Assembly (NCBI RefSeq): GCF_016429255.1
Contig: NZ_JAELUG010000011.1
Span: 22,371-86,370 of the forward strand
Origin: Rhizobium sp. ASV8
Lineage (GTDB): Bacteria > Pseudomonadota > Alphaproteobacteria > Rhizobiales > Rhizobiaceae
Reading direction: 5' to 3'
DNA: 64,000 nucleotides
Shown: positions 61,735-64,000 of the stretch, piece after piece
How positions within the stretch are numbered: the stretch's first letter is position 1
Layout of the letters: every line of letters begins with the position of its first letter
The notes under the pieces: generated by a model
What the model saw: only the letters and a program-made list of their open reading frames with translations
Told to the model about the DNA's origin: nothing
Database searches by the model: none
Translations under genes and position numbers: made by a program

Positions 61735-62793
61735 ATGGAACAGGGCATCAAGGTTCGCCTGAAGCGCGGGATGATCTCCGGCGGACTTGAGGCATCAGCA
61801 ATTCTCAAGGGCATGGGGCTCATGCGGGGTTGCGTCGGCCTCGGCTCCATATTCACTCTCCATCATGTCCGCCCTGCCCTCCCCCGGCGCTTTGCACCCA
61901 ATGCGCATCTTGAAGTCACGCCCGATTTTCTGGATCTGGCGATCAGGCGACTGAAGCAGGATGGCTATGAATTCATTTCCCTCGAGGCGCTGCCGGGCCG
62001 GATGGAGAACCTCCGTGGCAGACAGCCTTTCGTGGCCCTCACCCTTGACGACGGGAACCGCGACAATCTCAATCACGCGCTGCCGATCTTTGCCCGCCAC
62101 AACACGCCCTTCACGATTTTCGTCGCACAGGGCCTTTCGGAAAGAACCCATAGTCTGTGGTGGGAAACACTGGCCGAACTGCTTGAACGACGGGACCGGG
62201 TGACATTCGATTTCGGCGCCGGGCAGGAATTCGTCCCGCTCGGTACAGATAGCCAGAAGGAGGCGGCGTTTTCCCGCTTTGCCGCCTTTGTCCATGGCAT
62301 TGACGAGAGCGAAGCCGTTGCGCGGATCGACGAACTTGCAGCAAGGAACGGTTTAGAGCCGCTGGATATCGTCCGCGCCTCGATCATGGATCGAGAAGAA
62401 CTGAAAGACCTCGCCCGCCATCCGCTTGCCTCGCTTGGCGCACATACCGTCAGCCACCGAGCTCTGGCGCGCCTGCCCGAGGCAGAAGCGGCGGCGGAGA
62501 TGGCACTTTCGGCCGACTATGTGGCTGGTATCACCGGAAAACGGCCGATGGCGATCGCCTACCCCTATGGCACAAGCGAGGCGGTTTCATCCCGCGAAGG
62601 CAGGCTGGCGGCAGAACTCGGCTTTTCGATCGGCGTGACCACCCGGCCCGGAATGATCGATCAAGCCAGCGGCACCGCCCTAACCCTTCTGCCAAGGTTG
62701 TCGTTGAACGGTCATTATCAGAAGGCGCGTTATGCCTCCGCGCTTGCCTCCGGCATTCCCATGCGGCTGATGGGACGCCGGGAGGCGATTTAG
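61735..62793 (+). CDS. Polysaccharide deacetylase (NodB-homology) protein
   Basis: A 352-residue predicted CE4 carbohydrate esterase. NodB-type motifs are VALTLDDGNRDNL (catalytic and metal Asp pair; the usual D-D) and LGAHTVSHRALARL (metal His pair, H-x3-H). The first 60 residues contain TLHHVRP near 43. Substrates of the family are N-acetylated glycans, lipid-linked sugars or LPS; none can be assigned. No signal peptide, so possibly cytosolic or membrane-associated. It stands alone, divergent from the carboxypeptidase. Confidence 0.87.
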   Translation: MEQGIKVRLKRGMISGGLEASAILKGMGLMRGCVGLGSIFTLHHVRPALPRRFAPNAHLEVTPDFLDLAIRRLKQDGYEFISLEALPGRMENLRGRQPFVALTLDDGNRDNLNHALPIFARHNTPFTIFVAQGLSERTHSLWWETLAELLERRDRVTFDFGAGQEFVPLGTDSQKEAAFSRFAAFVHGIDESEAVARIDELAARNGLEPLDIVRASIMDREELKDLARHPLASLGAHTVSHRALARLPEAEAAAEMALSADYVAGITGKRPMAIAYPYGTSEAVSSREGRLAAELGFSIGVTTRPGMIDQASGTALTLLPRLSLNGHYQKARYASALASGIPMRLMGRREAI

Positions 62794-62818
62794 ATCTGCC
62801 AGACGGCGGACCGGGATA

Positions 62819-63439
62819 TTACGGATACATCCGCACCTTCTGCCAGGCACCTTCCGGCACATCGCGGCGGAATTCGATTCGGTCATGCAGGCGGAATTGG
62901 CGATCGTGCCAGAACTCGATCGACAACGGGCGAATGCGGAAGCCGGACCAATATGGCGGGCGCGGAATGTCACCGATCGCATAACGTGCCGTATATTCGG
63001 CAACGGCCTTCTCCAGCGCAAATCGGCCTTCGAGCGGACGGGACTGCTTCGAAGCCCAAGCGCCGATACGGCTGCCCCGTGCTCGCGTCTTGTAATACTC
63101 GTCCGCTTCCTTGTCGGTGACCACTTCAACCAAGCCGCGCAGACGCACCTGGCGGCGCAGCGACTTCCAGTGGAAGCACATGGCCGCTTTCTTCTGGGAA
63201 AGAATTTCTTGGCCTTTCTGGCTTTCGAAATTCGTATAGAATACGAATCCGTCGCTATCGAAACCCTTCAGAAGAACCATGCGGACGTTTGGCAAACCAT
63301 CCTTATCCACCGTTGCCAAAGCCACCGCATTCGGATCATTGGGTTCAGTGGTCTCCGCCTCGCGCAGCCATGCTGCAAAAAGAGTGAAGGGTTCGTTCTG
63401 TTCGGTGAAGTCACCGCTTGTTAACTCGTTTTCCGACAT
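62819..63439 (-). CDS. pdxH: Pyridoxamine/pyridoxine 5'-phosphate oxidase
   Basis: FMN enzyme of 206 residues that makes PLP from PNP or PMP. FMN- and substrate-binding blocks are [55 protein letters not shown] and the C-terminal [28 protein letters not shown], followed by RMYP at the end (usual R-L-x-P). ATG 63439. It converges with the deacetylase gene, 25 bp apart. Confidence 0.96.
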   Translation of the reverse strand: MSENELTSGDFTEQNEPFTLFAAWLREAETTEPNDPNAVALATVDKDGLPNVRMVLLKGFDSDGFVFYTNFESQKGQEILSQKKAAMCFHWKSLRRQVRLRGLVEVVTDKEADEYYKTRARGSRIGAWASKQSRPLEGRFALEKAVAEYTARYAIGDIPRPPYWSGFRIRPLSIEFWHDRQFRLHDRIEFRRDVPEGAWQKVRMYP

Positions 63440-63503
63440 ATTAGTTTAAATACTCCGCAATTCCAAGAAACAGCCGGCCTCTCGGGCCGGTCGAAACATC
63501 CGG

Positions 63504-63962
63504 GTGGAAGTCATAGCAAAGTCGACCGTTCATACAAAGCGCAAGCTTGCAAAAGACGTGACGATGGCTGTCGCCCTTGTCTCCCTTTTCACCCTTGGCG
63601 GCTGCGTCGGCGGCGGCATGGACTATCTGAGCTCGGCGAAAGTGGATCGCAGCGTTTCAACCGGCACTGTGCCGGCCGCTCCCGTAACCACCGACAGTAT
63701 CTCCGACGAAACCACCGTGCGCAACGCCGTAACCTCTGCGGATCTTCATAAACTCAACGGCCAGTCGATTCCCTGGGCCAATGCCTCCACCGGCAGCGCC
63801 GGCGTCATCGACACGATCGTAGAGAGCAACGGCTCGGGCGTAGTTTGCCGCCAGTTTCGCACGACACGCCACTCCTATGAGGGCATTGCCAACTTCTCCG
63901 GCAGAACCTGCCTTGTCGGGCTGGGCGAATGGCAATTGCTGAGTTTCCAGCAAGCCGGCTGA
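63504..63962 (+). CDS. Surface-antigen-type lipoprotein (RT0821/Lpp0805-like)
   Basis: A 152-residue lipoprotein. Basic N-region (VHTKRKLAKDV) then hydrophobic segment and lipobox LGGC (in FTLGGCVGGGM). The C-terminal 55 residues form the domain seen in rickettsial 17-kDa-antigen relatives: ADLHKLNGQSIPWANASTGSAGVI and VCRQFRTTRHSYEGIANFSGRTCLVGLGEWQL, with two Cys. The start is GTG 63504, or ATG 63564 which would leave a short signal. Role unknown. Confidence 0.78.
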   Translation: MEVIAKSTVHTKRKLAKDVTMAVALVSLFTLGGCVGGGMDYLSSAKVDRSVSTGTVPAAPVTTDSISDETTVRNAVTSADLHKLNGQSIPWANASTGSAGVIDTIVESNGSGVVCRQFRTTRHSYEGIANFSGRTCLVGLGEWQLLSFQQAG

Positions 63963-64000
63963 TCGAAGCCCCTCACATTTTCCACAGGCAATGCGACTGG

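Overview
The window is chromosomal backbone from an alphaproteobacterium of the order Hyphomicrobiales (Rhizobiales), most probably Rhizobium or a close relative. The evidence is a RopA-type porin, a CcrM-type GANTC methyltransferase, a BioR regulator with its TTATNNATAA operators, the ctaC-ctaD-ctaB-coxF-ctaG-ctaE cytochrome oxidase cluster followed at a distance by DUF983-surf1-ispH-thrB-rnhA, an IalB-like protein, and several copies of a degenerate TAGAGC...GCGGTTTT intergenic repeat common in Rhizobium genomes. I saw no phage, transposase, CRISPR or plasmid functions. Base composition looks even. Two tRNA genes are present, Pro(CGG) and Gln(TTG).

Layout. 0-5.4 kb: an MFS exporter, a VanZ-like membrane protein, the porin ropA, and aroG (DAHP synthase) behind what looks like a complete transcription attenuator with a Tyr/Phe-rich leader peptide. 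5.4-7.5 kb: a methionine sulfoxide repair block (msrB-msrA-DUF6314 with overlapping ends, and a free-methionine-R-sulfoxide reductase upstream). 7.5-13 kb: a pentapeptide-repeat protein, small lipoproteins, the tRNAs, a cupin/metallo-hydrolase pair and DUF1499. 13-26 kb: housekeeping genes ppdK, a CBS/CorC protein, smc, a DsbA-like thiol oxidoreductase, a DUF721 protein, mutY and ccrM. 26-31 kb: a small ArsR-controlled pair of ferredoxin-like-fold genes, the biotin uptake gene bioY with DUF1284, and bioR.

31-38 kb: thrC, an M16 processing peptidase, a GNAT acetyltransferase and a large membrane GGDEF-EAL protein form one co-directional string with very short or overlapping junctions. 38-45 kb: stress and envelope genes (CsbD, YqgE, a DsbD-alpha-like protein, a peroxiredoxin), then a zinc ABC importer. 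That importer is preceded by a 17-bp palindrome and an unlisted 42-codon membrane microprotein whose stop overlaps the ATPase start. 45-51 kb: a frameshifted RidA gene, then rnhA-thrB-ispH and surf1-DUF983, and two genes (a CPT-like kinase and a zinc-ribbon metallo-beta-lactamase-fold protein) that sit between DUF983 and the oxidase cluster. 51-57 kb: the aa3 oxidase cluster. 57-64 kb: ialB-like, tldD, a MazG-like gene, a D,D-carboxypeptidase with SPOR domain, a polysaccharide deacetylase, pdxH and a surface-antigen-type lipoprotein.

The most interesting signals are in regulation and small elements rather than a new large gene system: the aroG attenuator, two BioR operators bracketing the bioY upstream region, a CtrA-like box plus GANTC in front of ccrM, the microprotein in the zinc operon, a 58-nt near-perfect hairpin upstream of ppdK, and dispersed repeats whose TAGAGC edge supplies the stop codon of two neighbouring genes.
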